Below are positions 37,471-49,564 of a DNA stretch of 64,000 bases, piece by piece. Each line of letters opens with the position of its first letter. Positions within the stretch are counted from its first letter, which is position 1. Source of the DNA: Epiperipatus broadwayi (lineage: Eukaryota; Onychophora; Udeonychophora; Euonychophora; Peripatidae); the NCBI GenBank assembly GCA_028023455.1, contig JAQFVV010006336.1, positions 643,724 to 707,723 of the forward strand, written 5' to 3'. Both the position numbers and the translations under genes were made by a program. The notes beneath the pieces are model-generated. The model ran no database searches. It was given only the letters and a program-made list of their open reading frames with translations, and was not told where the DNA came from.

Positions 37471-39479
37471 TGAACTGGGTGGGAGAAATTCGCTGTGATT
37501 ATCTAATTTAAAATCTCAATCTTAACTCTGGCTACACTTTCACTATTGCAGCAGACCATTCTTTCAAGCATAGAAGTATAATACTACAGGTAGATGAAAC
37601 ACCCATGGTATCTATAACCAAACTAACGCTATACAATATATAACTTATGATCACATTTCCAAGCTATAGAACTTCCTGGCTGCTAGATTCAAACTCCTGC
37701 TATCCAAAACATTTTATTTGTTTTGAGGCTTAACCTCAGGTACCACCTAACCAGAGGTTGTATAGTAAGCATGTCCAGATGACAGGTATACAATATAGCA
37801 CTTGGATATAATCCCAAGCTAGCTCATTTTTTAATTGTGAAGGAAATATTTAACACAGTTGCCCAATGCTCATGGTTAACTATAACTTAATCTATTAGTG
37901 ACACAGTTATAAGAGAGAGCATTGATCAGACAATGACTAAGCAAACAAATAATTTATTTACAACATAATTAAAACATATTATAAAAAAAATTAAATATCC
38001 ACATACACATTTGAAATGAAATATAATAAGAATTTATAGGATCAACTTAAAGATTATTGTGGCTGTAGTTATTAAAGTTCATTAAAGTCTTTCATTCAAA
38101 TAAATGTTCAAATCTTTTAAATGAGATATGAATTATATTTAGCTAGGATTTTCCTTTTTGGATAGCTTATTCCTCTTATGGATATGGTTTTTTGCTTGTT
38201 CTTGATTTGCCGATCACCAACTAATTGGCCTTTTTTTCTATTGGTGGCTTGGCTTCTTACTGATTTTTTACATTTTCAATAAAAAAGGGAGATTTTTCAT
38301 AGTTTACAGATCACAAGGCAAGCATGAGTTCTAGATGGAAAGCATCTAATGGTATGAAGAAGTGGGATGAAAGGCTAGCCACACCCTTTGGGTGATGTCT
38401 AGAACTGCATGCTGCTAGGCTGCCCTTCAGTGAATATAAGTATAGGCACCAACATTCTGGAGCTGTTAATGGTCCTTCATTATATATTTTTTCTTTTTTG
38501 AAAGTTTTTTATCTGATAGCAATATTGAATAATAATGAATATAGACTATGTAATAAAAATAGTAATATAACAATGAATGAATGAATCTCTTAGTCCTTTT
38601 ATATGCTTTTTCTATTTATCAATCTTTGATCTGGTTTAATTAAATTTTATATTTCCTTTATTAAATTTGTATTCTGTTTTAATCTAACTTTTTTCTTAGA
38701 TTAATTTAATGTTTAATAAGATAATGTCCATAGTCTTTTCCTTTGTTTCTTTGATTAGTGCAATGTGAGTTATTATTTCTTTTCTTTTCTTTATCAACCA
38801 AGTAATCCTTTAAGTAAATTTAAATTAAAAAATTTTCTTATTTACAAATGATATATTTTAAATCAGTTTTATTTTTATATATTTTTTTCTATTTATATTT
38901 ATGAAAAGGGAGAGCTAGTTTTAACTTTTTTTTTTACTGAGATAATCCTCCCCCTCCCCCTTTCTATTTGCTTTTTAATATTGAAACTCTCTTTATATAT
39001 ATATATATATTAAATGACAAGATGACACCACACTTTATTTTTGCAAGTTTGCATTTAAAAAAAGTCTTTAACACACATATTGTAATTTATATTTCACCTT
39101 TCATCATTATCATCAACCATTATCAATCCACTGCAGGATGAAGGTGTCTCCAAGTTCAATCCACTTTTTTGATTTTTAACTTCTTTTCTCCACATCATCC
39201 CTGCATACTTTCTTATTTTATCCCTCCATCTCACATGTGGTCTCATTCTGGGTCTTTTACAATCTCTTGGAATCTGGGTTAGGATTTCAATTGTTCATGT
39301 TTTATAATCTCTTTTAACAATAAGTCTAGCCCAACACCACTTTAATCTTTTAATTTTTTCAATGAGGTCCGATTAAGACTTAATTATTTCTTTTAAAATT
39401 AATTTGATCATTTATTAATAAATGATTTCACATGTAATGCAGAATATATGCTTGTTCTCAAACAATATATTCATTGGTA
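37471..39479 (-). repeat. 5' LTR of gypsy element A
   Basis: Matches the 3' LTR at 26207-27891 over its length. It carries about 110 bp absent from the other copy near 37920-38025 and a non-LTR fragment inserted at 39101-39371. The outer end is altered: homology stops at ATTCATTGGTA and the expected TATATCACA terminus is missing. The two LTRs differ noticeably more than those of element C, so A is older, as the nesting also requires. Confidence 0.8.
39101..39371 (-). pseudogene. Non-LTR (RTE-like) 3' end in LTR of A
   Basis: Absent from the sister LTR, so an insertion. Minus-strand translation gives RPRMRPHVRWRDKIRKYAGM followed by MWRKEVKNQKSGLNLE, the G/RPxxRWxDxIRxxAGxxW block at the extreme C-terminus of RTE/BovB- and Ingi-like reverse transcriptases. 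It ends in a GATGATAATGATGAAAGG tail, the short-repeat 3' end typical of such elements. Heavily 5'-truncated. Clade assignment is inference. Confidence 0.75.
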
Positions 39480-39487
39480 CTTAGAAA

Positions 39488-41348
39488 TGTAGAAGAAACA
39501 TAGGAAAGAAAGGAAATCTATTTTAAGATTGTGCCTATTCAAATCAAAAATTGTGTAGTTGAGGAATGTGATTAAAATCAGAATTAATTATAGCAATTAA
39601 ATAAAAGTGCAGGGAGAGAAGCGAATGAGATTCGTATCTTTCACCTTCCAAAGTTAACATTTTGAAATTTAAGAAATAGTAGAGTTAAGAAAGTATTAAA
39701 ATGGGATAATCTAAGTTGATGATCAGGTCTTAAAGGAAAAGCAAATAAAAGGGGAGTATAAATGATTTTAGAATTAACAGTTATAAAATTCGGTTGAAGG
39801 ATAAATAAAATAAATAGATTTATAATGAAAGACAAAGATAAGGGGAAGGGGGTGTATGACAAATACATCTCTTTTCTCTTTCAAAAATCACTTATTTAAA
39901 AAAAGCAAATAAAAATTAATAAAAAATGTATAAACAAATGAAAATAATAATATTAGAAGTCATGATATTTTAAACTTTGTAAAAAATAAATAAAAAAAAC
40001 GAAGTAAGTTAAATGTAAATTGTGTAAAAACAAACTTATATAAGAATTCCATCATAGATCTAATGAAGATAAAATAAAAGATGTGAACAGACATTTTCAA
40101 TTACAGACATTCCAATAAACAATAGCGGGCAGATCGACGAATAAGGCATATCTAGATTATAAGAAATTAATTAATTGACTTTTGGATTTCGAGGTGATCA
40201 GATCTTGTCTGTAGAGCTAGCCATGAGGAGAGATTTTTCTGAGAAATTACTAGCAGGCATATGCCTGTGAATATGTGTGGCTAGGGGCCCTAAATGGGAG
40301 TTTGCTTGATTTTTGCCCATCCAAATTCTAGCTCACTCATGAAAGAACTTCTGCTATCTTGCCAATTAAATAGATCACCATGATGAACCGTGCTATAAAT
40401 CTAAAGAAGGGAATTCTGCTACAAAACCTATAATAAGAAGAGAAATGAAACATAATACAAAGGATCTCGATGAATAAATTAACTGATTGGAACACCTAGG
40501 AAGAAATCAACCATCTCTGCAAAAGAAGTAGGTAATTCCCACAGGGTGGTTAATAAGGGATCAAATGTCAAGTAACAGAGGTAATGAATATTTTATAAAA
40601 CATGGATGTTTTCTTGATTTTCATATCAAAAATAAACATATTAGTTTAAAAAATTGCACAATAACTAAATAAAGAAATAAGAACTAGTACTAAATAAATG
40701 CATTTATTAAAGAAATTAACAATTATTTATGCTGGGCATTTGCTCATTAGCCAGTTTGTCATGTAATCATATTATTGTAAGATTTTATTTTGTAATATTT
40801 TAATCTTAAATTTATTATGTCATTTATCTAATAATTTCTTTTATTAAACATTATTATTATTACTAACAAAAAAACAACAACTTGGTTGTCTTGCTTAATT
40901 CTTCTTTTTCTTGCCAAGCGAATAATTAATTATCAATTTGAATCTAGATCATGAAACTTATGTAAATAACTTTAGATTGAAATAAAAGAGAAATTTAAAT
41001 AAATTTCTATGTAGTCTAAAGAGAGGGAAAGGGGATTAGATAAGAGAAGTAGAAAGGGCTATATGTTTAGATTCTTTTGATTACCATGATAAATTCCCGT
41101 AAATTTTTTTATAAATATTTCAAGCTGGATTGTTTTTAATTAAATCATTCTTATGAATGGCATATCCAGCAGCCGAGGAGTGGCTGATTGGGAAAAATAA
41201 CACTGGAATAGTGCATTAGTCATTTTCCAGTGTTCGATCAGGAACACAGACCTAAAATAATTAGTTTACGTTTGCTTCTTGCTTGATGTGGCAGTGGTGT
41301 CGAATGATAGATAAATAAAAAGGATCAAATGGCAAAAAAACTGTTACA
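39488..41348. repeat. Possible solo LTR F
   Basis: Between the broken end of the LTR of A and a (TA)n at 41349-41364 lies 1.86 kb bounded TGTAGAAG..CTGTTACA. The right end, ATTACA/TTACA next to (TA)n, looks like the other LTR ends in the window. It holds no long frame (one 75-codon frame at 39641-39868). A GCAGCCGAGGAGTGGCTG stretch near 41170 recalls the U5-side GCCGAGAAGAAGCT of LTR C. The left boundary is uncertain and there is no sister copy. Confidence 0.35.
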
Positions 41349-41825
41349 TTATATATATATATATGCTGTAATCTGATACTTCAAGGAAGTTTATTATAAT
41401 TTTGTCATGATTGCTTCTGTTTATTCCCATAGTAAAACTAAATAACTTCATAAGAATTTGATTTTTGAGCCATAATTATGTGACTATAGATTCCTGGTTC
41501 AATAATCAGAAAGATCTTGATTTGAAATCAGTCTTAGATATTAAAGCTATATCTTGATCTAATGGAAAGTCTGATCTCCTTAACAGCTTTTTATTTATTT
41601 TTGTCTTTATAAGTGAAATTTAATGGCACTTTTATTTGTAAATATAAAAACAACCACAAACTACATTAAAAATCCACAAAGCACATGTGCATCAGATTTA
41701 TGGCTGATTATTAATATTATAGTTAATGATTGTTGAATCTATAGTTACAGTAGAACAATATAACCACTAGTAATCTATCTTTTAGTTGGCATTTAAACAT
41801 ATACTACATTAAATAATAATATCAT

Positions 41826-42541
41826 AATTCAATGTCTATATTTCTTCAAAGCAATATATGTAATTATATAATTGAATATTTATAAATACAGTAATCAGAT
41901 ATATTTTAAAAACTTTATCCACTTAGGAATGCTTTCGACTATCCTCATAGTCTTTGTCAACTAATACTCCGAAAGGCTAACCATCCCATAATTCTGTGAT
42001 CTTAACATTTGCTGAAGTCATGTTTGTATTTGTATATTAGCATAGCTTCTTTTATTTTTCTTTTGTTGTTATTTTTTTCAATTTGCAATACTTTAACATT
42101 ATTATAATAGAAGTTAAAACCATTAATACATGAATTATTATAGTTGTGAAAAATAGATATTGAAACTTTATTATCTACTTTGCAATTTTGATTCAATTTC
42201 TGTACTCTTTTTAACAACAGCAAGTGCTCTTTAGTTCTTTTTTCCAATGTACATCTTGATTCACCTATATATCCACTGCCACACCTCTATCCATTTATAA
42301 ATGATACAATTTTTATTTATAAATGAGGTTTTATCTTTAGAATTATTTATTAATTTGTTTAATGTAGGAGGTGTGAAAAATGCAATATCACATAAAGCTT
42401 TACAAATCCTCCTTATAAAATTTACTTAATCATTTGAAATATATGGTATTGACATCCATAGTTTTTGTTAGCATGAAGATCAATATTATTATTAAAATTT
42501 TTATTCTTATATCTTGTATTAAAATCTTTAATAACATTTTA
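41826..42541 (-). pseudogene. PLE P2 copy 3, nuclease end
   Basis: Minus strand encodes the P2 GIY-YIG C-terminal part: frame 42002-42247 contains MEKRTKEHLLLL and NNNKRKIKEAMLIYKYKHD, where KEA carries the expected catalytic Glu. Upstream (42250-42500) the YIG region and the WMSIPYIS linker are present in broken frames. It is continuous in P2 with 45009-45155; element D splits the copy within a TATATA tract. The 3' UTR with a hairpin-GAAA motif is at 41931-41960. Confidence 0.88.
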
Positions 42542-42556
42542 TATATATATATATAT

Positions 42557-45008
42557 TGTAAATATCGATAAGTCTATCTATATTTTAAAAATTGTCATTT
42601 GTTATTAAAAAAAAATCTCTTTGAGTTGATGTTTATATATGAAGTATTATTATTGTTTATGGTTATTAGGTATAGTTATTGTTTGAAATTATTATTTTAT
42701 TTATATGTTGATGGTACATCGTTATGAATATTTAATTATTATAAATAAATAAAGACATATAAATTGTTGATTATATAAAAAGAATTATTTTATTTGCAGT
42801 GATTATTAAGAAAATGCAATATTATTATTTATGTATATTTTTAAAGCTGTCAAATAAATTTTCAATTTAATATTTTTTTTATATATATGCTTGATATTTT
42901 ATTTTTTTTTAATGTTAATTGTTTTAAAAGAAAACATGTGTAACAAGGGTTTTCAAAACAGCATTTGCTAGCACGTGGAGCAAGAACAAAAAAGAAGCCA
43001 TTATTATTATTAGTGGGATGGTGATTAGAAAAACAAAAGGATAAAATTTTGTTGTACTTTGTTTCTTTGAAATTACCATTCTTCAGAATATTGGAATAAG
43101 ATAGATTTCTATGGTAAATACATAAATCATGACAGGCTAATAGAGATATATCGCAGCCAAGAGGCTGCACCATTTTCTTTCATTTATTCCAAAGCAGTTT
43201 AAAAAGAAAAAACTAAGAAAATTTCAATACATATATTTCATCGCGTCTGAAGCCAAAATTTGACATAGCTATCTGGAATCTATAATGGTCAATCTAATAA
43301 TAATAATCTGGAGGTAACTAGAATTAATATATTGGATTCAATATTTCAATTTATTTATTTATTTTTCAAGGAAAGAAATTTTAAAAGGATAAAAATATAC
43401 ATCCATCCAAGAATTGACAATTTTCTCTAACGTGATAGTTTCTTCACTTTAACTAGAATGCATTCTAATATTAAACGGATAAAGAAATAAAACAAGGAAT
43501 AAGTTGACTTTTGAAGGAAAACTAAACAAGTGAATTTTAAAAGGTAGTAAAGAATTTTATATGTATAAATATATTTTTGAGATCGATATTTTTGTTTACT
43601 TTTATTTTTCATTATAAAAATATAACATTTTATAAATATTCAATTCAAGCGTCTTGTTTTCTAACAGCAATAAACGTTTAACAGGTGTCAAAATTAACAC
43701 TTAAGTAATTTAAAATCTTAAAGTATGGCTTATAAGTTTGGGTTGCATATGAGTTGTTACGTATATTTTAATAAGTAAATTTCTATTCGCAAATGTTTAT
43801 TATAAAAATTGTTTTATTATTAATTTATTTCCATTTTTTTTTTTAAACTTCATATAATAATTCTTATGCATACCAAAACAATAATTTATATATATTTGCT
43901 GTATATAATATTTTTTTATTTTTTATTTTTATTTTAAATATCTGAAAGATATAAATATGGATTTGTATTTATATTAATACCTACTTGTTAAGCACAGATA
44001 TGTCTTTATATATTTAATATATATACTTATTGCAAGTATGTATGTATATTTATTATTTGGGTTTGTATTTAAAACATTGATATTACCTAAAATTAAACCA
44101 TAATATAAAAATAAAGGATGTACTATTTGTTTTATAAGTAATGCCTTTGTAATTTATTTGAAAGAGTATTAATATTTTATTCTTATTTTTCTTTTAGTGC
44201 CAAAGTCATTATGAAATTAATTGAATTCACAATTTAATAGAGGATAACTTCATATTTCACTTATTGTTTAGTCTGTAGGTCACTTACACATATTATTATT
44301 CATTGGTATGTTTAGATATACATAAATTTACATAATTAGATGTGTATATTGGATTTAATAGAATTCCCTTTGTTTCTGATATATATTTGATTAGTTAGTC
44401 ACATCAACCTTGAAAATAAATTATAATGATAGATCTCATTGCTCTGTATGATTTTAGATTTATTTCATGTATAGCTAGTTGGAAGGGCATATAAACAATT
44501 TATTTAAATATAACTGGGATAATTTTGTTTTTCTTCATTTAAATCATACAATCTATTATATTAGGCTTTCTCAACAATTGGATTCGTTTAGATTATATAT
44601 ATTCCATTACGTTTATAATACAATGTTTGAAGCATTATTTTCTTCTCATATATTGATGTTCCATTACATTTGAGGTATAATATGTTTATATGATATATTG
44701 TCCATTACATTTGGAACCACAAACTGTTGGTCCCAGTTAACTGATGATTAGTATAATGGAGTAAAAGTATGTTCCATTACATTTGGACGCCATAACGTGG
44801 TCAGCATAATATGTTCGTTTAATTATTCATTACATTTGGTGTATCAAAGTTAGGGGCTTGGTTAACTAATGATTATTGTTGCAAAAGTTCATATGTTTAT
44901 TTTCATTTGAGATCATATAAAGATACATTCCATTATATTTGGCTTTCCCAATGTTTGGGGCCTTCTTTCTTTAATTTAAATGGAATGCAGCAAGTACGTT
45001 CCATTACA
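42557..45008 (-). mobile_element. Element D, TG..CA insertion splitting PLE P2
   Basis: 2452 bp bounded TGTAAATATC..CCATTACA, inside the (TA)n of a PLE P2 copy whose two halves lie on either side, so its limits are set by the interruption. On the minus strand it starts TGTAATGGAAC, like the TGTAAT starts of LTRs B and C, suggesting a solo LTR in minus orientation. It has no RT or integrase; a 103-codon Asn/Cys-rich frame (42862-43173, minus) is of unknown meaning. Its minus-strand 5' end is an array of related short units (44552-45008). Confidence 0.7.
44552..45008 (+). repeat. Array of TTCCATTACATTTGG units in element D
   Basis: Eight degenerate occurrences begin near 44552, 44602, 44659, 44700, 44772, 44825, 44928 and 44999, spaced irregularly by 41-103 bp. 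Several continue with CCA-AACGTT-GGGGC-like sequence and GTTAACTxATGATTA. The last unit is the element terminus itself, so the array looks like repeated copies of the LTR end. Confidence 0.8.
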
Positions 45009-45155
45009 ATATATATATATATGATTATAATCGGAACCAACATTTAACAATTCATTCGAATATATTTCAATATTTTTGCCTTTATCCAATGAATATTTGC
45101 AAAGACTGTTATTTTTAAATAAGAAAGACTTCAAACCTGCCATTTTATGTGGCAT
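45009..45155 (-). pseudogene. PLE P2 copy 3, remainder
   Basis: Matches the P2 linker region at 55031-55168 (minus strand AGFKSFLF, NNSLCKYSSD and NIEIYLNELL blocks). It continues 41826-42541 across element D and ends abruptly, the 5' truncation of this PLE copy. Confidence 0.88.
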
Positions 45156-46890
45156 TAAATAAATAAATTAATTAAAAAACAGTCAGACTATAACAAAATC
45201 TGGTGATAGTACCTCAAATCTACACCAAAAAAGGTCAAAAAATCTGAAATAAAATGAAAATCACAGTCAATGCCTATTGACTTTATTAAATGATTATTTT
45301 TAAAATGGAAAAACAATTTTCTAATTTTCTAATAATGAAGTGCAAAGAGTCAGACGTGATTAGCATTGATATATAGAATCAAGAGATTATATTTATTAAT
45401 TTGAACATGATTTGGGACTTATTTATAAAAGCAATGAAACTGTCAGATATTCTACAGTTTAAATTATGGAATAAAAAAATCTTGTTGTCTAAATAATTTA
45501 AACCTGTGGGAAGTAAAGAAGCAGATTGATATTATATATAATGTATTTACTTCATTTAAATCTAAATCTACTTAAATTGTAAAACTTGAAAAAAATATTT
45601 CAAAATTCTTTTTATAATTCTTAAATTGCCAATGGTTAGTTAATGAGATTAGGTTGGCTTTATGCTGAGAATTGCCTTCAGATAATTATTGCTTATATTA
45701 GCATACATTCACAGCTGTTCATTATTATTCACTAAGTAGAAAAAGTTGCAAAGAGGGAAAAGTATATGACGTTTTTTAAAATACAACTGCACTGCAAAAA
45801 TAAGTTTTATAAAAGTTACTTAAATAAGATTGATCAAATTTTTATTTATATAAATAGATGTATATACCTTGGGTGAGAGTGGTATCCTGCCACATTAAGA
45901 GAGGATAGTTGTGAGATAAAATGCAAATTAAAGAAGCGCAAATTGGAGATGTGTATTAACAATACCAAATAATCTGATTGGTTAAATACATCCTAATTTG
46001 CAATGACTAATTATTAAATATATAAATTCTTTGCTGTGTGTAAATTACTATTTTATAGGATGTTATAATATGAATGGAAATGTTCCCATCTTATATAAGA
46101 TTTGTTTTGATGACGCATTGAACCATTAAACATAATAAATATATAAGTTTGATTGCAAGTAAATTAAAGCATTAAAATAAAAAGAATCATATTTATACTA
46201 TATATAAATATTGAACTATTATCGTAGATATACTGGTAAATAGCTATGATATAATAAAAACCTGAGAGATTTGCTTATAAATTTGAAATCTGCTCCATAA
46301 CACACACACACATATATATAATTTTATGGGAAAAGTAAATCCAATACACAAGTGATAATAATAATTCGTAGATCAGATCCAAGTAGACTTCCATTTTTTT
46401 ATATTAATGCTAATTTAATACTTAGACAAAAATGGTTCACCTTTATGCTGCTATCATATTGTTGTGAAGCAATTACATCAATCATTGACATATTAATAGC
46501 AACGTTCTGAAAGTATTAATCAGCCGGATTACAGTTTTAAATTATAACTACCATTCCCTCATCAAAGTTAATTTCTCCATAAAATAGTATATTCTATATG
46601 TTATATAATTAATAATTATTATTTATTTACAGTCATATTAAAATTATTGGAATTTAAATCTTAAAAATTATTTAAAATTATAAGTTGATTTGATTAATAC
46701 TTTAAGAAGGTCACTGGTAATATAAATTTTCATGCTTTTCAGTACTGATTGATTTACCACATTACAACATGAAAAGGGGTCATTTTTATTTAATTAATAA
46801 ATTATCATTGAAATAAAAAGTGGACACTATTTACAAAGTCTGTTATATTCAATCTATTGGGGTCTAACTTATGAATTATTATTATTGTTT
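45156..46890. other. A+T-rich DNA, nothing recognised
   Basis: Contains a small (CA)n(TA)n at about 46303-46320. No frame over 60 codons. Confidence 0.5.
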
Positions 46891-46899
46891 ATGCATCAA

Positions 46900-47570
46900 A
46901 AGTAATTTCTTTATAAACAACATTATTATTTAATAGCCATTATTTATTTAATTATTAAAATTATCAGCACTAAATATATATGTAAGAGAAAATCAGTTCC
47001 ACAATCTATCAAATATGAATGTATATACCAATTTTATTTGTTAGAAAACTTAAGAATAAAGTGATCAACATTTTTTTTTTTAGACTCAGATTTTATTAAG
47101 GCTCAATTTTCAGAGAAATTCTAGAATAAGAGTGAATTAGTAAATTCAACACTATTAATTTGAATTTATAATAAAATACACAAAGTTAGGAGACAGAAGC
47201 CCATTTTACATCAACCATTATAAATAATAAGTAAAAACGAATTAAATGTAAATATTAAATAACATAGCATTAAACAAATATGTAATAGAAAGAAAGCAGA
47301 ACAATTTCCATTAGCTGTCAAATATGAATATATACATCTATCTTTTCTGTCAGGAAACCCAAGAATAAAATGGTCTTCACTTATTCCTTTAGCTTTCAAA
47401 CTTAAGTCAGATATAAAGATAGCCTTATATATTTGAACTTATACACAAATAAACAAATTTAAAAGACAGTATCCCATTTTAGAAAAACTTTTGTAAGTAA
47501 TAAACAAAAATCAAGTAATTATAAGTATTTAATAAGAACAACACTAAACATATATATATATATATATATA
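46900..47570 (+). repeat. Degenerate 275-bp tandem repeat
   Basis: Two full units and part of a third share a block with AAATATGAATxTATA, TTTTxTGT(T/C)AG(A/G)AAAC, (T/C)AAGAATAAA(A/G)TG followed by CCCATTTTA and GTAAxAA. A related stretch lies at 48765-48830. No coding meaning seen. Confidence 0.6.
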
Positions 47571-47591
47571 ACAGGAAGTCAGATGTAACAT

Positions 47592-47593
<2 letters not shown>

Positions 47594-47660
<67 letters not shown>
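47594..47660. repeat. (TA)n microsatellite
   Basis: About 33 TA units directly before PLE P3; a shorter array lies at 47549-47571, separated by 22 bp. Confidence 0.97.
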
Positions 47661-47664
<4 letters not shown>

Positions 47665-48250
47665 GAAGAAATAAATCATATTAATAGTGTTTTATTAGCA
47701 AATAGTTATAATTATAAATTTATAAAAAAAGCTTTATTTCAAGCCCAAAATGGACAAAATAGGAAACAAAAAATGATAAATCAGCTATTAGGATTTGTGT
47801 TCCATATGTAAAAGGAACTACAGACAGTATTGGACATATATTAAAATGCCATAATATAGATACAGCTTTTTCTACTCATCAAAAGATCAGCAATATAATA
47901 ACCAAGCCTAAGGATTCAATCCCTCTTGAATCTCATGGTGTTTATCAAATCTGATGTAAAAATTGTAAAGCTTCTTACATAGATATAAGTAATCATCGCA
48001 TCAGTGTTAGGAGAGATGAGCATGCTAATGCAGTTAAACAACACTCATCATCATCAGCACTCTCACTCCATACTATAGATTCAGGTCATAAAATTTATTT
48101 TTCTAGTACCAGGATCATATCCAGATGTGATAATCTCTACCAGTGCAAACTTAGAAAAGCCACTGAGATACTTAAAAGGCCAGATTGTATCAATAAGCGA
48201 GATGATACATGCAAACTTCCTCCTATTTGGAAAAATTTTTTTAAAAAACA
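47661..48250 (+). pseudogene. PLE P3: linker and GIY-YIG endonuclease relic
   Basis: After an open start (to 47810) the frame shifts to VPYVKGTTDSIGHILK, STHQKISNIITKPKDSIPLE, then GVYQI, an in-frame TGA at 47952-47954, CKNCKASYID, RISVRRDEH, LHTIDSGHKIYF and KLRKATEILKR. This is the PLE order: PYVxG linker, GxY motif, two Cys, YIG (here YID), Arg/His, TGH and the Glu-bearing helix. The Gly of YIG is replaced and one stop plus one frameshift are visible. The RT is absent (5' truncation at the (TA)n). Distinct from P1 and P2. Confidence 0.85.
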
Positions 48251-48351
48251 TTTTTAAATTTAACATTTTTGCTATTGGTGGAACTTTAACATTTATTAAA
48301 ATCAGTGATTGTAGCGCCTCTACAATCATCTTTCTACCTTTTATCACCCAG

Positions 48352-48380
48352 TGGATGACTTGTGTGACCAAGTCGAAATG
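48352..48380 (+). other. Hammerhead-like motif, P3 3' region
   Basis: TGGAT, then a perfect 6-bp stem GACTTG-TGTGAC-CAAGTC, then GAAATG. With the stem ends counted into the core this reads GGATGA..GAAA, close to CUGANGA..GAAA. It occupies the same relative place as the motifs in P1 and P2. Confidence 0.4.
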
Positions 48381-48454
48381 TTGGAATATTAATATTTACA
48401 ATTTTTTTAACACGGATGAATCTGCAAAATATGTTGTTTATATATGCAACCCAT

Positions 48455-48560
48455 AAAAATCTTCATTTCAATATATATATATCTTGCATTTACAAACATG
48501 TAAAATTAAAAATCTTCATTTCAATATATATATATCTTGCATTTACAAACATGTAAAATT
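48455..48560 (+). repeat. Two-copy 53-bp tandem repeat
   Basis: Units 48455-48507 and 48508-48560 are identical by eye and contain ATCTTCATTTCA, a TA run, CTTGCATTTACAAACATG and TAAAATT. Confidence 0.95.
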
Positions 48561-48697
48561 AAGAGCATGCATTAATAAGCTCTAAACAAGCGTTTTTAAA
48601 TGTTTTTTTTTTATGATGAATGCCTTCTCTTGTAGTAGCATTTATCATTTAAATTTTTTTGAAAAAGCTTGTTTAGAGCTCATTAACATACTCTTAA
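48559..48697. repeat. Imperfect hairpin, 139 bp
   Basis: TTAAGAGCATG..TTAAT(A)AGCTCTAAACAAGC pairs with GCTTGTTTAGAGCTCATTAA..CTCTTAA; inner ATGATGAATGC pairs with GCATTTATCAT, leaving a small loop near 48630. It starts at the end of the 53-bp tandem repeat. Confidence 0.8.
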
Positions 48698-49257
48698 TTA
48701 TATATATAATATTTAAATACAAGTATAATATATATACTTAAGCTAGATCTGTGAGTAGTTAAATACAAGTTATATGCCCAATTTGTTTGTCAAAAATTCT
48801 AAGAATAAGTGGTAATTGTTTTATTCTCAGATTTTCTGCCAATAAAAGTGGATATATGTGTTTATATTTGATAACTTATAGAAGTTGGTCTACTTTCTAT
48901 AATATATATATCTAAATTATATTTATATTTTCATATTCAATCTCGTTATTAATTAAAACATAATAGTTATTCACTCGGATCTTTGACAAGGATGAATATT
49001 GAAATTGAAACAAAATAATATATGTGTAATTCAAATAAGATTTATTTTCAAATATATATATATCTAAAGAAATTTATATACAGATTTCTATGGAAGAAAA
49101 TCCGATTTATTAAGAAATAAAAAAAAAAGGTCAGGGCACTATTTTTTTTTGTACAAACTATTTTTTGAAGCTTTCTACTTGTCTCAGTCAACCATGACTT
49201 TTAACTCTATAGAATCAGTTGAAAACCCTTTTGTCCAACAGTAGACTATTTATTAAA

Positions 49258-49317
49258 ATAACTCTTTTACCTATTATATATATATATATATATATATATA
49301 ATAGGTAAAAGAGTTAT
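49258..49317. repeat. Perfect 60-bp palindrome centred on (TA)n
   Basis: ATAACTCTTTTACCTATTATA and its exact complement surround a TA core. A second (TA)n follows at about 49339-49364. Confidence 0.97.
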
Positions 49318-49564
49318 TATAATAAATAGATATAAAGATATATATATATATATATATATATATAATCTTTATAATTTACATTTTAAAAATAATCTTTACA
49401 ATTTTAAAATAACTAAAAAGTTTGTGATCCAGTAAACCACAGTGTGGGAACTTCTGAAAAGGCATTCTTCTTTAAATACTAAATATATAAATATAAACAT
49501 AATAGATAAAAAAAATTTAATAAAGATGAATTTGAAGAAGGACTAAATTTATATATATGTATAT

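Noticed and set aside
48081-48456. 96- and 109-codon overlapping frames on both strands near the end of P3
   Set aside because: They lie across the P3 nuclease tail in other frames and show no features of their own.
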